From: a virus
Strand: one strand, 5' to 3'
Length of the DNA stretch: 64,000 bases
Virus record (IMG/VR): IMGVR_UViG_3300045256_000282
Location: 1 to 64,000 of that record
Shown here piece by piece: positions 40,686-49,440 of this stretch (positions within the stretch are counted from its first letter, which is position 1; the number at the start of each line of letters is the position of its first letter). The position numbers were made by a program, and so were the translations under genes. The notes beneath the pieces are model-generated. The model worked only from the letters and a program-made list of their open reading frames with translations. It did not search any database and was not told the origin of the DNA.

Positions 40686-42893
40686 ATGGCTAACATTTTA
40701 AACTTGATCACTATAGGCGAAAAGACATACCGGGTTGTAGACGCAGACCCGTCTTCGGCTGGGGGTACTGCCGCTGAGATTGGCTCATTAGCCATCTGGG
40801 ATAACGGAACTGTTGGTCGTGCCTACCTCAAAACAGGCTCTGCTGATACCGCATGGGATCAGGTTAGTACGTCTGGGGCTAACGGGACAGTAAACTCGGG
40901 TACTGCTGGCCGCGTAGGTGTTTATGCTGCTTCCAGCAACGCTATCAGCGACACTTATACTCAAAACTCTCAGGGAATGACGGTTAGTCACGTTTCCCAG
41001 CCTTCTCGTTCTGCTGCGATCGTTTATCAGATCCCAAATCCTGGGAATGCTGTTACTTCTGCGGATTTTGTTCTTACAGAGGGCGCTCAAACTATCAACG
41101 GAGCAAAAACCCTTACCTCTCCTTTAAACATGGGCGGCAATGCGATCAACGCAGTCGCAGATCCATCTTCAGCTCAAGATGCTGCTACTAAAGCGTATGT
41201 TGATGCTGTTGCTCAGGGCTTATCGTGGAAACAAGAAGCTCGAGCTGCAACTACTGCAAACATCACGCTAAGTGGCGCTCAAACGATCGACGGAGTCTCT
41301 GTAATCGCTGGCGATCGAGTTTTGGTTAAGAATCAATCGACTCAATCTCAAAACGGTATATATGTTGCTGCTGCCGGAGCATGGTCTCGTGCGCTTGATA
41401 TGGACACCGCTGTTGAATTCTTGGGCGCTGCGGTATTCGTTGGTGAAGGTACTATCAACGGAGACACTGCGTGGACACAGATCACAGACGCTCCGATCAC
41501 CGTAGGGACGACAGCCATAGTTTGGACACAATTTGCTGGTGCAGGTACTTACACTGCCGGAAACGGTTTAAGCCTTACTGGCACTCAGTTCAGCATCAAC
41601 CTTGCAACGGCTTCTGGTTTACAATTTACTAGCGGTGCTCTTGATCACTTGCTTGATTCGACCCCTTACGCAACCTTAAGCAAATCTGCTTCTGGTCTTC
41701 GTGTGGCTGCTGGTGGTATTCGTGATAACGAAATCGCTGCTGCAGGTACTGCGAACATTGCACGAAACAAGCTTGCTTCGGGTACTGCAAACCACGTAAT
41801 CATTAACGATGCTTCGGGCGTTCTATCGTCAGAAGCTCAACTTGCTCTTTCTCGTGGCGGCACAAACGCTAACTTGACCGCCGTTGCTGGTGGTATTGTA
41901 TATTCTGGAGCCTCTGCTCTTGCAATCTCAGCAGCAGGAACAACTGGACAAGCGCTACTTTCTGGTGGAACAGGCGCTCCAAGCTGGTTTACAGCTACTG
42001 GTGTTGTAAAGGCTACGGCGGGCGTACTCTCTACGAGCAACGTTTCGCTAACCTCAGAAGTCTCTGGCGTTCTTCCTATCGCTAACGGCGGTACTAACAG
42101 TTCCACTGCACTTAACAACAACCGAATCATGGTATCGTCTGGTGGTGCAATAGTAGAAGCCGCTGCGCTCACAAACGGACAACTCCTTATCGGTTCAACT
42201 GGAGCAGCTCCAGTTGCTGCCGCTATCTCAGGAACGGCTAACCAGGTCATAGTTACAAACGGAGCTGGTTCTATAACGTTAAGCTTGCCTCAAAACATCA
42301 ACACAGGTGCCTCTCCTACGTTTGTAGGGTTGACCTTGAGCGGATTAACTGCGGGTTCTGTAACTTTTGCAGGAGTTGGTGGACTAATCTCTCAAAATAA
42401 CACCAACTTCTTTTGGGATAATACGAATACCCGTTTGGGTCTTGGTACAAACACCCCAGGAAGATTGCTTGATGTTAACGGAAGCTCGATCTTCCGTGCA
42501 TCGTGGCGCTTAGCTAGTGCTGCGGCGACAAAAGCAAACTATGAGATGTTTCAGGCTCAGGTATCTACTACAGATGCTACGGTTACAACTCTTGACAGCG
42601 TCACTATTGCTACAGATTCTGCGGCATTGATCGAAGCCAAGATCGTTGGACGTCGTACCGGCGGTACTTCTGGTACCGCTCAAGATGCGGCAGTGTACGT
42701 AAGATCAGCTCGTTTTAGGAACCAAGCTGGAACTCTTACTATCCAAAACTTGCAGTCTGACTATACCTCTGAAGATCAGAATCCGTGGAACGCTACTTTG
42801 GACGTTAACGGAACCTCTGCTCGTATCAGGGTTACGGGTGCTGCAAACAACAACATTGATTGGACTGTAACTTATTCTGTCATTACTCTGTAA
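40686..42893 (+). CDS. Large tail fibre protein
   Basis: 735 aa, Gly/Ala/Ser/Thr-rich. N-terminal 60-residue module (VVDADPSSAGGTAAEIGSL) shared with the 42971 protein. KTLTSPLNMGGNAINAVADPSSAQDAATKAYVDA is the classic fibre shaft hinge; repeated GTANHVIINDASG / GTANQVIVTNGAG and LALSRGGTNA / PIANGGTNS units make a beta-helical shaft; C-terminal 130 residues form a separate beta domain. Trimeric host-recognition fibre is inferred. Confidence 0.88.
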   Translation: MANILNLITIGEKTYRVVDADPSSAGGTAAEIGSLAIWDNGTVGRAYLKTGSADTAWDQVSTSGANGTVNSGTAGRVGVYAASSNAISDTYTQNSQGMTVSHVSQPSRSAAIVYQIPNPGNAVTSADFVLTEGAQTINGAKTLTSPLNMGGNAINAVADPSSAQDAATKAYVDAVAQGLSWKQEARAATTANITLSGAQTIDGVSVIAGDRVLVKNQSTQSQNGIYVAAAGAWSRALDMDTAVEFLGAAVFVGEGTINGDTAWTQITDAPITVGTTAIVWTQFAGAGTYTAGNGLSLTGTQFSINLATASGLQFTSGALDHLLDSTPYATLSKSASGLRVAAGGIRDNEIAAAGTANIARNKLASGTANHVIINDASGVLSSEAQLALSRGGTNANLTAVAGGIVYSGASALAISAAGTTGQALLSGGTGAPSWFTATGVVKATAGVLSTSNVSLTSEVSGVLPIANGGTNSSTALNNNRIMVSSGGAIVEAAALTNGQLLIGSTGAAPVAAAISGTANQVIVTNGAGSITLSLPQNINTGASPTFVGLTLSGLTAGSVTFAGVGGLISQNNTNFFWDNTNTRLGLGTNTPGRLLDVNGSSIFRASWRLASAAATKANYEMFQAQVSTTDATVTTLDSVTIATDSAALIEAKIVGRRTGGTSGTAQDAAVYVRSARFRNQAGTLTIQNLQSDYTSEDQNPWNATLDVNGTSARIRVTGAANNNIDWTVTYSVITL

Positions 42894-42922
42894 TATCGGA
42901 TAAAAGCTTGATAGTATAACTC

Positions 42923-42958
42923 GGGGGAACTGGGCCAAACCCGTTCCCCTTAGTTTTT
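42923..42958 (+). terminator. Rho-independent terminator between fibre genes
   Basis: GGGGAAC(T)GGG pairs with CCCGTTCCCC around a CCAAA loop with one bulge, then TTAGTTTTT. Confidence 0.85.
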
Positions 42959-42970
42959 AATAGGAGTCAA

Positions 42971-44959
42971 ATGGCAAACGTAACTGGTCAACTAACCCTA
43001 AACCAGCTCAGTGTTTTAGAAGTCGACGCAGACCCCTCTGCTGGCGGCGGTACACCCGCACCCATCGGATCTTTTGCCTACTTTAATAACGGAACTATTG
43101 GGGTTTCATACGTCAAGGTGGGTTCTTCTAATACGGCTTGGAATGCTGTATCTTCTCAGTCAGGAACTTTATCTGTTGGATCTGTAACTTTTTCGGACTC
43201 AAACGGATACATGGCTCAAGACAACGCCAACTTCTTTTGGGACAATACTAATAAAAGACTTGGTTTGGGTATCGCTTCTCCAGCCACAAGGCTACACCTT
43301 GACGGTGGAAATGCGACTGCTACTTATCTAAAATTGACCGCTGGAACAACTACCGGACAAACCTCAACCGATGGTTTTGACTTGGGAGTATCTGCTTCTG
43401 GTATCGCAGAACTAAGACAGAGAGAAAACTTAGATCTTCGATTTTTTACAAATAATACGGATCGAATGAGAATTGACGGCTCTGGTCGTGTTATAATTGG
43501 TTCCGGTGCTGTTGCACAAGACATTACTGGCGCTTCTATCTTTCCTACTTTTCAAATATTAGGAACGGTAGCCACTCAAATGGTCGCTGCTCAGTATAGC
43601 GCCGATATCAACCCTCCAGCATTCAACTTGTTAAAATCAAGAGGTGCTACCTTAAACAGTCAGGGCCTGGTCTCAGCAGATGATGAGGTTGGTCGTTTAC
43701 AATTTAGAGCTTCTGACGGCGCTAACTTTCAAGCTGCAGCCTCGATCAGAACACTAGTAGATGGAACCGCCGCTGCAGGTTCTATGCCTGGAAGATTAGT
43801 TTTTCTTACCACCCCTTCGGGCTCTACCTCTCCTTCAGAAAGAATGAGAATAAGTCAAGCTGGTGAGGTTACTATCGGTGGTGTTTTAGGATCAACGCTC
43901 ACAAACAATCTCTTGTCAGTAAACGGTAACGTAAACGACTTCTTTCAAGCAAACATACAGAACTTAAATGCAGGAACGTCAGCTTCAAGCGATTGGATCG
44001 CAACTGCAAACAACGGAACAGACACTGCTAATTACGCGGATTTTGGGATAAACAGTTCTGCCTATAGCGATCCAGCCTTCACTATAGTTGGTGCTTTGGG
44101 GGCTTATCTTTATTCTGCTTCTTCAGAACTTGCTTTGGGTACAGCCTCAGCGAACGCTTTAAAGTTTTTTACTGGAGACACACTAGCAGCTAATGAGAGG
44201 GCTCGGTTTACTCCGGCTGGGTTATTCTTGCTTGGAACCACTACTGATAATGGTATCGATACCTTTCAGCTATCCAGAACTGGATCTGTTAACTTTCCGA
44301 TTCTTGAGTGTTTTGACGACTGTCAGTGGACTACGGCAGGTACTGCAAACAATCCCTACGATGTTATTGCCACAACTGCTGCGGGTGGATCGCTAACTCC
44401 AGAAACGACCCCAACTGCTGCAAACTATCACGGCTTACTTTCTATCGCAACAGGTACCACGAATAACAATACAGGCTCGGCTGCGGCGGACTATTTTGGT
44501 GGAGTTGGTAAGATACGACTTGGTGGTCAGCGAATTTTCATAGAAAAAAGAGTCAGAATTCCTACACTATCTACGGGTACGGTTAACTTTTTAGTCATAT
44601 GTGGTTTAACGGATCAGGCAACAGCAGGAGCGCCTACAAACGGTGTCTATTTTTCTTATAATCACGCGGTCAGCAGTGGCGCGTGGCTTGGTGTTACTAA
44701 CTCTGCTGGTACCATCACCTCTGTAACGGGTCCTACCGTAGTTGCTGGTAACTGGTACACCTTAAGAGCAGAGATAACAGCGGCTAGGGATAGCGTTTCT
44801 TTTTACGTGAACGGTGTACTTATCGGTTCAAATACGGCAAACATACCAGCAAGCACGATCAATTTGAGACCTGTTTCTAAGATCAACAAACAAACAACAA
44901 ACACAAACAATTCTAGCATTCTTCAGCTAGATTATACTTATTGGAAGATGTTCAGGTAA
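42971..44959 (+). CDS. Second tail fibre/tailspike protein with LamG-like end
   Basis: 662 aa. Shares the N-terminal attachment module of the previous fibre (VDADPSAGGGTPAPIGS, SNTAWNAVSS) and the NFFWDNTN-RLGLG unit. Residues about 490-660 (FFIEKRVRIPTL-like strand, GNWYTLRAEITAARDSVSFYVNGVLIGS) resemble a LamG/jelly-roll carbohydrate-binding domain, a likely receptor-binding tip. AGGAG site right behind the terminator. Confidence 0.85.
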   Translation: MANVTGQLTLNQLSVLEVDADPSAGGGTPAPIGSFAYFNNGTIGVSYVKVGSSNTAWNAVSSQSGTLSVGSVTFSDSNGYMAQDNANFFWDNTNKRLGLGIASPATRLHLDGGNATATYLKLTAGTTTGQTSTDGFDLGVSASGIAELRQRENLDLRFFTNNTDRMRIDGSGRVIIGSGAVAQDITGASIFPTFQILGTVATQMVAAQYSADINPPAFNLLKSRGATLNSQGLVSADDEVGRLQFRASDGANFQAAASIRTLVDGTAAAGSMPGRLVFLTTPSGSTSPSERMRISQAGEVTIGGVLGSTLTNNLLSVNGNVNDFFQANIQNLNAGTSASSDWIATANNGTDTANYADFGINSSAYSDPAFTIVGALGAYLYSASSELALGTASANALKFFTGDTLAANERARFTPAGLFLLGTTTDNGIDTFQLSRTGSVNFPILECFDDCQWTTAGTANNPYDVIATTAAGGSLTPETTPTAANYHGLLSIATGTTNNNTGSAAADYFGGVGKIRLGGQRIFIEKRVRIPTLSTGTVNFLVICGLTDQATAGAPTNGVYFSYNHAVSSGAWLGVTNSAGTITSVTGPTVVAGNWYTLRAEITAARDSVSFYVNGVLIGSNTANIPASTINLRPVSKINKQTTNTNNSSILQLDYTYWKMFR

Positions 44960-44968
44960 GGAGATATC

Positions 44969-45679
44969 ATGAACTTAGCTGTAAAACTATACTCAAACGC
45001 GCCATCAAATCCGTTAAATATTCCCGGAGCTTGGCCTTACGAAGTTATAGAGCTTGGAGAGTCCACAACGCTTCCTGATAATACCTATCAATTAATGACA
45101 TCCCAAGAGCTTGTGGAGTACAGAAGTAATCATCAAGCGGAGTATGATGCGTGGTACGTTCCCTACGTAGCCTCTTTGCCAGTAAGCACACCTCAACCGG
45201 CGGCAGTTATTGTTACTTCTCAACCAGATCCCGTTCCCTTTGCTCAGCCAACCTATAGGACTAAAAGGGATGCTCTTCCGAATCTAGTGTCTTGTGCAAA
45301 AGGCGAAACTGCAGACATTGATTTTGTTTTAACCTCCGAAAGATATGTCTCAGGCGGAGAGATCATAGTTGAGAATGCAGAGATAGGCGACTATATCGTA
45401 GCTAGCGTTCAAGACCCAAACGGTTTGATTCCAGCACCTTACAGATCGGTGGTTTGCGAAAATTGGCCGATGGTTGCAGAGTACATCTCTAAGTGTTTCA
45501 TGCCAATTTCTGTCCCTGGAACTATTCAGGCTGGTTCTATCAGTACTTACAGCATCGACACTTACCCTTTAAACGCAAAAATATCTCAGGGATTATCGCT
45601 TCGTATATCTTACCATGCTGTAAACTCTGGGCTAACTCGCAGAGTTGCAGTTAATTATCATCTAACTAAGAAGATGTAG
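44969..45679 (+). CDS. Fibre-associated protein, possible fibre chaperone
   Basis: 236 aa. The first 80 residues (WPYEVIELGESTTLPDNTYQLMTSQELVEYRSNHQAEYDAWY) resemble the small domain that ends many fibre assembly proteins; the rest is a beta domain (GEIIVENAEIGDYIVASVQDPNG, LSLRISYHAVNSGLTRRVAVNYHL). No secure family. Confidence 0.7.
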   Translation: MNLAVKLYSNAPSNPLNIPGAWPYEVIELGESTTLPDNTYQLMTSQELVEYRSNHQAEYDAWYVPYVASLPVSTPQPAAVIVTSQPDPVPFAQPTYRTKRDALPNLVSCAKGETADIDFVLTSERYVSGGEIIVENAEIGDYIVASVQDPNGLIPAPYRSVVCENWPMVAEYISKCFMPISVPGTIQAGSISTYSIDTYPLNAKISQGLSLRISYHAVNSGLTRRVAVNYHLTKKM

Positions 45680-45688
45680 GAATCTAAG

Positions 45689-46189
45689 ATGAAACTTGTA
45701 GTCGGTTTTTCAAGACCAAGATCAGGTTTCGTTCCTTTCGCAAAGGCCATAATGTGGTTTGAGGGTACAGACTATTCTCACGTCTACTTAAAGTTTAAAT
45801 CCGACTCCCTAAACAGAACCATCATATATCAAGCAAGTTCGACCATGGTTAACTTTATGGGTTCAAACGTTTTTGATGGACACGCTCAAATCGTTGCAGA
45901 ATATGAAATTGAGATTCCCGAAGATAGTAGGGTTGCACTGATGCAGATGCTGATCGATAGAGCGGGCATGCCTTACGGCATCAAAGAAGTGATAGGTATA
46001 TTTTTCTACAAAACCTTAGGGTGGAAAATTTTTCAAGACGGAGAAAAAAGCTTTGTATGCTCTGAGCTTGTGGCTAGGATACTTTATGGTCTGGCCATCC
46101 CTGGCAACTTCAGCCATCTAGACTTTGTAACCCCAAAAGATATCCGATCTTTTGTAGATTCTGACGTTCGTTTCTTGAAAATAGCTTAA
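45689..46189 (+). CDS. Permuted NlpC/P60 (YiiX-like) papain-fold protein
   Basis: 166 aa. DYSHVYLKF (His31) near the start and SFVCSELVARIL (Cys124) near the end are the catalytic His and Cys of permuted NlpC/P60 proteins, with GMPYGIKEVIGIFFY between. The family includes peptidases and amidases acting on peptidoglycan or lipids. After the fibre genes it may be a virion-associated or lysis enzyme. It ends convergently with the lysis cassette. Confidence 0.78.
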   Translation: MKLVVGFSRPRSGFVPFAKAIMWFEGTDYSHVYLKFKSDSLNRTIIYQASSTMVNFMGSNVFDGHAQIVAEYEIEIPEDSRVALMQMLIDRAGMPYGIKEVIGIFFYKTLGWKIFQDGEKSFVCSELVARILYGLAIPGNFSHLDFVTPKDIRSFVDSDVRFLKIA

Positions 46190-46566
46190 CTTTCAACTAC
46201 AAGATCATCCAACAGCAGAAGCTGCTCGGTGGTCATCGTAAGTTTTTCTCCTAGGTCTGCCACAGTAAGTCTTGGAAGATCGATGTCGCTTTGAAGAAGA
46301 TCTTGAAGCTCCTTAATAAAGTTATCCATTCCTTCCTTAGAAAGCTTAACGTTACCTTGATCATCTTGGACAACGTTTCCGGCCTGGTCTTTTTCTCCAA
46401 AACGGCTTAGAGCGTCCTTACGACACTCTTCGTACTTCATATACTCTTCGTCAACTCGCTTTAAGATTCCTTTCAACTTAAATCCGGTCTTGAGGGGAAT
46501 ATCTTGCTTTGCAAGGATTGTTAGTGCTTTTCTAAAATCTTGATTAACTACTAGCATTAGTTTCAT
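46186..46566 (-). CDS. DUF1617-type phage protein
   Basis: 126 aa. FRKALTILAKQDIPLKTGFKLKGILKRVDEEYMKYEECRKDALSRFGEKD matches the pattern of DUF1617-like phage proteins; function unknown. Last gene of the minus-strand lysis cassette, stop overlapping that of the convergent NlpC-like gene. Confidence 0.72.
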   Translation of the reverse strand: MKLMLVVNQDFRKALTILAKQDIPLKTGFKLKGILKRVDEEYMKYEECRKDALSRFGEKDQAGNVVQDDQGNVKLSKEGMDNFIKELQDLLQSDIDLPRLTVADLGEKLTMTTEQLLLLDDLVVES

Positions 46567-46576
46567 TTGTATCTCC

Positions 46577-46975
46577 TTATTTTTGAACGAGTTGTCCTGC
46601 AGCCCAAACCGACAATACTGTCACAGCTACGCCCAATCCAAAGTGTACCCAATCACTCTTGCTGGATGCTGCCTCATAAGCCTGAAGCTTGTCGTTCATC
46701 TTAAAGCTGGTATCCATCCAAAGATCTGCTCGCTCTTTTTGCTTTACCAGGGCAAGATCCTTAAGTTCAATGGTCTTTTCAAGCTCTACAACCTGCTGTT
46801 CAACTAAGGCAAGTCTTTTCACTCTCTTACCGACCTCTACGTGACAATCTCGAGTATAGCTGTACGTGCCGTCTGGCATAGCCTTAATATCGTTTGCAAA
46901 ATCGCAAGCAGCAAAGCTTTGCGCTGGGAGGGACAAGATCATGGTAAATGCTATAAAACTACTTAACTTCTTCAC
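46577..46975 (-). CDS. Signal-peptide plus C-terminal TM protein, unimolecular-spanin candidate
   Basis: 132 aa, GTG start. MKKLSSFIAFTMILSLPAQSF then AAC24 is a signal peptide (possible lipobox, although Phe at -3 is not ideal). The middle (residues 50-105) is a coiled coil, and residues about 108-130 are a transmembrane helix. An exported or lipidated N-terminus with a C-terminal membrane anchor is the u-spanin design of T1 gp11, which fuses inner and outer membranes during lysis. The 17-nt overlap with the upstream gene supports the start. Confidence 0.65.
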   Translation of the reverse strand: MKKLSSFIAFTMILSLPAQSFAACDFANDIKAMPDGTYSYTRDCHVEVGKRVKRLALVEQQVVELEKTIELKDLALVKQKERADLWMDTSFKMNDKLQAYEAASSKSDWVHFGLGVAVTVLSVWAAGQLVQK

Positions 46976-47288
46976 AGTTCACCTTGATATAACCTTTCAA
47001 TCTTAAACCTTCGTAGCTAGCCTCAACTGGTACGGTAAACAAGTTATAAACGTTCACCTCGACCACAGCAAAGCCTTCTTTGAAGTTGTTTGATAGGACC
47101 TTACCCATAACAAGCTCTGTTGGGGTTCCTTCGTTACCCTGATTAAGGTCCATTATGATGCAAGCCCCTACTGGCTCCAACGGAACATGCCTAACGTACT
47201 TCGTGTAACCCATAAAAGAGATGGCTAAGAACGCTAGTCCTGACAATACTAGCACCAAAGCCTTTCTAAGTTTTTTGAGTAGGTTCAT
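46959..47288 (-). CDS. Small membrane protein of lysis cassette
   Basis: 109 aa; ATG at 47288 chosen for the ATGA overlap. One N-terminal TM helix (ALVLVLSGLAFLAISFMGY), then a periplasmic-looking beta domain (GFAVVEVNVYNLFTVPVEASYEGLRLKG). Not recognised. Flanked by spanin-like genes, so lysis or lysis control is likely. Confidence 0.68.
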   Translation of the reverse strand: MNLLKKLRKALVLVLSGLAFLAISFMGYTKYVRHVPLEPVGACIIMDLNQGNEGTPTELVMGKVLSNNFKEGFAVVEVNVYNLFTVPVEASYEGLRLKGYIKVNCEEVK

Positions 47289-47581
47289 AACTTCTTGTTC
47301 CAATCCGCATCATCGTCTGACTTAACGGCTTCAGCTTTCTTGCCAAGATCGTCGGCTTTTGCTTTATGCTCCTCAGCTTCCTGGTTTGCCTTGTCTGCCT
47401 CTTTTGAGATATCGGCGTCCTTCTTAACGGTATTATCTAAAAGCTTCTTAGCCGTAGCGACCAGGTAGGCTCTGTAGCCTTTCAGGAAGATCGATGCCAA
47501 TAATAGGATGATAATTGGTGCAGCAACCAAGATCACCTTAAGCTTATTTTCTTTCCATGCATTACTTACTTGATCCAGCAT
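47285..47581 (-). CDS. Rz/i-spanin-like membrane protein
   Basis: 98 aa from the ATG at 47581, which follows GGAGGAGG inside the end of the holin gene. One TM helix (KVILVAAPIIILLLASIFL, about 18-36) then a long charged coiled coil (KKDADISKEADKANQEAEEHKAKADDL), the design of inner-membrane spanins. Confidence 0.68.
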   Translation of the reverse strand: MLDQVSNAWKENKLKVILVAAPIIILLLASIFLKGYRAYLVATAKKLLDNTVKKDADISKEADKANQEAEEHKAKADDLGKKAEAVKSDDDADWNKKL

Positions 47582-47915
47582 CTTCGCCTCCTCCATCTTG
47601 CGCTTTTTGCGCCTGAACAGTGCTTGTGATGCTTTGAACATCGGCACCCAAGGTAACCTGTTTACCATTCTTTTGATACTGTCTTCCGAGATAGGTGCTC
47701 AAAGTTAACCCCAACAACCAGAGTGCATTATCATAATCAACATTTCCGATCACCTTGGTCAGTCTTCCTGCCAACAGTATAACGCAGATACCAAATGATA
47801 CCACAGCCATGGTAAAAGTCAAGCTACCAGCACCAGTCTTTGGATCTCTTGCTAAAGGGATGGGAATCCCCTTACTGTTCATGTCGGATATAAACTTCTC
47901 TAGTTTGTCAAGCAT
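47562..47915 (-). CDS. Holin candidate (two TM helices)
   Basis: 117 aa; ATG at 47915 has AGAGG upstream. The conserved-looking DMNSKGIPIPLARDPKTGAGS precedes TM1 (FTMAVVSFGICVILLAGRL) and TM2 (DNALWLLGLTLSTYLGRQY), ending in a polar tail. Two-helix proteins of this type open many large-phage lysis cassettes and let endolysin out. First gene of the minus-strand group. Confidence 0.7.
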   Translation of the reverse strand: MLDKLEKFISDMNSKGIPIPLARDPKTGAGSLTFTMAVVSFGICVILLAGRLTKVIGNVDYDNALWLLGLTLSTYLGRQYQKNGKQVTLGADVQSITSTVQAQKAQDGGGEDAGSSK

Positions 47916-47943
47916 TAGATACACCTCTACCTTCATTTAATAT

Positions 47944-47968
47944 AGTATTCTCTGTAAAGAGAAATACT
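47944..47968. other. Inverted repeat in the divergent lysis/early spacer
   Basis: AGTATTCTCT and AGAGAAATACT pair around GTAA with one bulge, 29 nt upstream of the holin start. Could be an operator or leader hairpin. No T tract. Confidence 0.5.
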
Positions 47969-48036
47969 CACAAGAATATTCATATCATGAGTTTTAGACA
48001 CTTTTCAGACTTTCAGAAAAAATATTTTTATTAAGA

Positions 48037-48065
48037 TTGACTGCTAAGATCAGTTATGAGATCCT
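48037..48065 (+). promoter_or_regulatory. TTGACT-N17-GATCCT promoter
   Basis: -35 TTGACT (48037-48042), 17-bp spacer ending TATGA, -10 GATCCT (48060-48065). It would start the mRNA just before the AGGAG of the gene at 48083. Confidence 0.62.
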
Positions 48066-48082
48066 GTTTACAGGAGAAACTT

Positions 48083-48349
48083 ATGTTTGAAAAGATTCAT
48101 CAGACTTCTTACGATTTAATCAGGCACATGGGCGGAAACTTTAGCCTCATTGGAGCAGATGGCACACTTTTTTCCCACGGCTCATTAAACGTGGTGGTAA
48201 AGTACATGGTGGCAAATCTTGATTTTGACATAGATCAGATCGAGTATGCTGTAGAGCAGCTTGAGGACAATGATCACCTTAGAGCACATTTTGGTTGTTA
48301 TCGTAAGTTTATCTTTACAGATACGCCCATGATGCAAGGTGTTGCTTGA
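48083..48349 (+). CDS. Hypothetical small protein (88 aa)
   Basis: ATG at 48083 behind ACAGGAG; an upstream in-frame ATG (48056) overlaps the promoter and is rejected. Acidic and His-rich; LDFDIDQIEYAVEQLEDNDHLRAHF. Not recognised. TTGA overlap with the next gene. Confidence 0.7.
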   Translation: MFEKIHQTSYDLIRHMGGNFSLIGADGTLFSHGSLNVVVKYMVANLDFDIDQIEYAVEQLEDNDHLRAHFGCYRKFIFTDTPMMQGVA

Positions 48350-48723
48350 AGATCTTGTTCTTAGGCCAGTCTCCAGCCAAGAACTACATAGGTTTGGCGT
48401 TTTTGGGCACTAAGTCTGGTAGAACTCTTTTTTCTTGGATAAGAGATTCTGGCACGAAACTTGATCAGTGTGGTTTTGCAAACGCTTCAGAGTACACTTC
48501 AAAAGAACTTCGCGAACTAATAAGAAGCTTTGACGGAATAGTTTTGTGCGGCAAGTTTGCAGCAAAAGCTTTTAATAATGCTAACTTAACTGTTCCTTGT
48601 GTAACCATAGAGCATCCTAGCGGGCTCAACAGAAACCTTAACGATCCGTTAAAGGTTAAGAACTGCATATCTTTGATCTCATCTTTACGAGAATCTTTAA
48701 ACCTAAGAGGACAAGCTTCATGA
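48346..48723 (+). CDS. Uracil-DNA glycosylase-superfamily protein
   Basis: 125 aa, TTG start overlapping the previous stop. FLGQSPAKN (motif 1, residues 5-13), DGIVLCGKFAAKAF (central strand) and IEHPSGLNR (motif 2, His90) follow the UDG fold seen in short phage members. Motif 1 lacks the usual Asp (Q-S-P instead of Q-D-P), so base excision activity is doubtful; a DNA-binding or modified-base role is possible. Confidence 0.7.
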   Translation: MKILFLGQSPAKNYIGLAFLGTKSGRTLFSWIRDSGTKLDQCGFANASEYTSKELRELIRSFDGIVLCGKFAAKAFNNANLTVPCVTIEHPSGLNRNLNDPLKVKNCISLISSLRESLNLRGQAS

Positions 48724-48971
48724 CGCTAGATTGCAACAAGTACAGGATACCCTTAGACGCAACGTTACGTTTGATCAAAGGTAGGCTAGAAAAGGGTGAG
48801 TCTCCAAGGGATGTCGCATCCTCTCTATGCATGATGACTTCCATACCTATTGCTGTTTGCCAGATGTACGTTTTAAGACCTGAGGTACACGGCCCGGATG
48901 CTGAGTTAGAAGCAAACCTAAAATCAGTAATGGATTTCTACGGTTACGACGATATCGTACCTTTTATTTGA
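48720..48971 (+). CDS. Hypothetical protein (83 aa)
   Basis: Starts ATGA over the stop of the UDG-like gene. Residues 10-60 (LDATLRLIKGRLEKGESPRDVASSLCMMTSIPIAVCQMYVL) have a helix-turn-helix-like spacing. Not recognised. Confidence 0.68.
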   Translation: MTLDCNKYRIPLDATLRLIKGRLEKGESPRDVASSLCMMTSIPIAVCQMYVLRPEVHGPDAELEANLKSVMDFYGYDDIVPFI

Positions 48972-48996
48972 CATCCTAACAAAAACTTGATATGCT
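48968..48996 (+). promoter_or_regulatory. TTGACA-N17-TATGCT promoter
   Basis: -35 TTGACA (48968-48973) overlaps the stop of the previous gene; spacer of 17 ends CTTGA; -10 TATGCT (48991-48996); ATG of the transglycosylase gene 22 nt later. Confidence 0.68.
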
Positions 48997-49018
48997 GTAC
49001 TAGAAAGGTCGGTGTTTC

Positions 49019-49432
49019 ATGGCTAAAGAAGCTATCATAGCCCTTATCATAGCTTATTCAAAGATCTTCGGAGTTGATCCGCAGGTTGCGATAAGCGTTG
49101 CCGAGGTAGAGTCGAAGTTTAACGTAAGCGCGGTCGGAGGACTGGGCGAGGTTGGACTTTTTCAGATCAGACCAGAATTCTATCCTATGTTTACCAGGAA
49201 GCAACTAGCTATTCCAGAAACTAACATCATGCTGGGTGTTCAGAAGATCGCCCTATATCAGAAGACATGTTTTCACAAGAACGACATCAACTTCCTGATA
49301 TGCTATAACTACGGTCCTGCGAACGCTAAGAAGGTTAAGTACCCACATCTTTTTCCTTACATCAAGAAGGTGAAGGCTCAGATGATCAACTGGAAGCATT
49401 TTTCTGAACTTGCTCACGTAACACAAAAGTAG
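49019..49432 (+). CDS. Lytic transglycosylase, SLT-like
   Basis: 137 aa. ISVAEVESKFNVSAV (candidate catalytic Glu31), GGLGEVGLFQIRPEFY and LICYNYGPANAKKV are the ES, GLMQI and NYG motifs of the SLT/goose-lysozyme fold. No signal peptide, so it may act with the holin or as part of the virion. It has its own promoter and is apart from the lysis cassette. RBS is AAAGGT. Confidence 0.85.
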   Translation: MAKEAIIALIIAYSKIFGVDPQVAISVAEVESKFNVSAVGGLGEVGLFQIRPEFYPMFTRKQLAIPETNIMLGVQKIALYQKTCFHKNDINFLICYNYGPANAKKVKYPHLFPYIKKVKAQMINWKHFSELAHVTQK

Positions 49433-49440
49433 AGGCTGTG

